Source of the DNA: Treponema sp.
Lineage (GTDB): Bacteria; Spirochaetota; Spirochaetia; Treponematales; Breznakiellaceae
Assembly: GCA_031254175.1 (NCBI GenBank)
Contig: JAIRUY010000009.1
Location: 1 to 7,056, forward strand
DNA: 7,056 nucleotides
Direction: 5' to 3'
The notes beneath the pieces were generated by a model that worked only from the letters and a program-made list of their open reading frames with translations, ran no database searches and was not told where the DNA came from. Made by a program: the position numbers and the translations under genes. Shown here piece after piece: positions 5,747 to 7,056 of this stretch. Position 1 is the first letter of the stretch, and each line of letters starts with the position of its first letter.

Positions 5747-7056
5747 ATGAATAATGAAGCAAGTACAAATACAGAAGCAGGCGGCGCAGTTCAGCAGCAG
5801 GAGCCGCAGGCCGGTTCTTCAAAAATATTGTCAGAAAGCGCCCAAACTCTTTTAAAAAATTTGCAGGAAACGCTGAATGAAGAAAAATGGACAAGGGCAA
5901 CTCTCGGTAATTATTCAACCGGCCAGTTCAAGGATCTGGATGAAATTTTAAAAAACGCACGAAAAGAAAAGATCGTTGACGACCTAAAAAAGACCTGTGA
6001 TGATCACCTGGCGCACACCAGAAACAGCATCATAGCCCTTTACCTTTCCGGCATGGTAGCGCTTTCCCGCCAGATCATTGACGATTCCGCGATTATCAAT
6101 CTTGTGTCTATTTTCCTGGACAATCACAAATTGAATATTGTTAAGTATCTTTGTGAAAGAATACTTGATCACGGAGAATCAAAGTATGCCCTGCGTACTC
6201 TCGCCGACTGTTATAAAAACGATAACGAAGAAAATAAAATTCTCGGTATTTGGGAAAGACTTGTAAAAGTTGATTTTGAAGAAGCGGATATCTGCAAAAA
6301 TATCGGGGAGCATTATGAAAAACAGGGAAACAGGGAAGCAACAATTGAATATTATAAAAAATCCCTGCACCGCTACATAAACAAGGCAATTTTTGCGAAT
6401 GTCAAGGAAATCTGGGATAAACTGATAAATATAAATATCGAAGACATTGACTTTTTTCTTCATATTCAGAAAAAAATCGCGAAAGCCATCAGCGAAGACA
6501 AAGCGGTTATTTTACTTAATGAGCTGTACGCGAAATACAAGAACATTGACGTTGATACCGCAATTGTTATTCTGAAAATCATTCTTGAATATGATGAAAA
6601 AGATGTTCAGGCACGAAGGGAAATAATCGAGCTCTACAGAAAAAAATATGCGTCTCACAGCCAGCTTGAAGAATATATACGCATTTCCAATCTTTCACAG
6701 AATTACCGCGCTGTTCATCAGGCCATATCGGATTTTGAAAAACACATTTCATTTGATAAAGGCAATTATGTTTATCACAGAACATGGGGCGTAGGCAGGA
6801 TTTCCGGCATACAGGGAGACATTATCAGCATTGACTTTGCGAAGAAAAGAGGTCATTCAATGTCTTTAAAAATGGCGGTCGAATCCCTGCAAACCCTTAT
6901 CAAAGACCATATTTGGGTATTAAAGGCAACAAAAAAGAAAGAAGAAATAAGGGAAAAAATAAAAGACAAAGATGAAAATATTGTCTGGGCGCTCAAGACT
7001 ATAATAAAAAGTTTCGATAACGCGTGCGATATGAAAAAAATCAAGGCGGAACTTTC
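5747..7056 (+). CDS. greA: Spirochaetal long GreA-type transcription factor, N-terminal part (3' end outside window)
   Basis: The frame is open from the ATG at 5747 to the window edge (436 codons plus two bases). I recognise it as the N-terminal half of the roughly 900-residue GreA annotated in Treponema and Borrelia. In those proteins the usual GreA coiled-coil/FKBP-like part sits at the C-terminus; that part is outside this window and cannot be checked. GreA rescues backtracked RNA polymerase by stimulating transcript cleavage. Visible here are a Gln/Gly/Ala-rich start (1-27), helical repeats over about 28-330 with a clear TPR at 180-210 (G-E-H-Y-E-K-Q-G-N-R-E-A), and a small beta module at about 339-385 with Y-V-Y-H-R-T-W-G-V-G-R-I and later I-D-F-A-K-K-R-G-H-S. 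This module resembles Tudor-like RNA-polymerase-binding modules. A charged helical linker begins near 393. The gene is co-transcribed with the TPR gene upstream. The greA symbol rests on family recognition of the N-terminal region. Confidence 0.8.
   Translation, partial: MNNEASTNTEAGGAVQQQEPQAGSSKILSESAQTLLKNLQETLNEEKWTRATLGNYSTGQFKDLDEILKNARKEKIVDDLKKTCDDHLAHTRNSIIALYLSGMVALSRQIIDDSAIINLVSIFLDNHKLNIVKYLCERILDHGESKYALRTLADCYKNDNEENKILGIWERLVKVDFEEADICKNIGEHYEKQGNREATIEYYKKSLHRYINKAIFANVKEIWDKLININIEDIDFFLHIQKKIAKAISEDKAVILLNELYAKYKNIDVDTAIVILKIILEYDEKDVQARREIIELYRKKYASHSQLEEYIRISNLSQNYRAVHQAISDFEKHISFDKGNYVYHRTWGVGRISGIQGDIISIDFAKKRGHSMSLKMAVESLQTLIKDHIWVLKATKKKEEIREKIKDKDENIVWALKTIIKSFDNACDMKKIKAEL

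Overview
The window looks like a gene-dense piece of a spirochaete chromosome, most likely Treponema or a close relative. Three things point there. The CDS running off the right edge matches the very long, helical-repeat 'GreA' annotated in Treponema and Borrelia. The left edge is the end of a BspA-type leucine-rich-repeat protein, a family expanded in treponemes. The rest is rich in TPR proteins with spirochaete-like signal peptides. This assignment is by recognition and inference, not by a search.

Layout: (1) 1-369, plus strand: C-terminal end of an LRR_5/BspA-like protein. (2) 382-4002, minus strand, read right to left: a tightly packed four-gene unit. It holds an exported TPR/coiled-coil protein (318 aa), an exported beta-rich protein with a fresh 60-bp internal duplication (363 aa), a TPR protein with one membrane span and an OB-like C-terminal region (370 aa), and D-aminoacyl-tRNA deacylase (dtd). 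The junctions are a 4-nt TTGA overlap, a TAGATG abutment and a 1-nt gap, so translational coupling is likely. A 70-bp gap with a perfect TATAAT precedes the unit. (3) 4073-4723, minus strand: ribulose-phosphate 3-epimerase (rpe). (4) 4724-4791: a 68-bp divergent control region with two good sigma-70-type promoters whose -35 boxes overlap. Each would start its transcript within about 0-5 nt of the start codon, so both mRNAs are predicted to be leaderless or nearly so. (5) 4792-7056, plus strand: a soluble TPR protein followed 10 bp later by the N-terminal 436 residues of the spirochaetal long GreA; its end is outside the window.

The right-hand pair is probably concerned with transcription. The GreA-like protein carries a small Tudor-like module resembling the RNA-polymerase-binding modules of UvrD/PcrA and CarD. 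The left-hand unit looks like a cell-envelope assembly: two exported proteins and one membrane-spanning TPR protein, with the housekeeping gene dtd as the last cistron. No RNA genes, CRISPR arrays, insertion sequences or convincing intrinsic terminators were seen. No intergenic stretch exceeds 70 bp.
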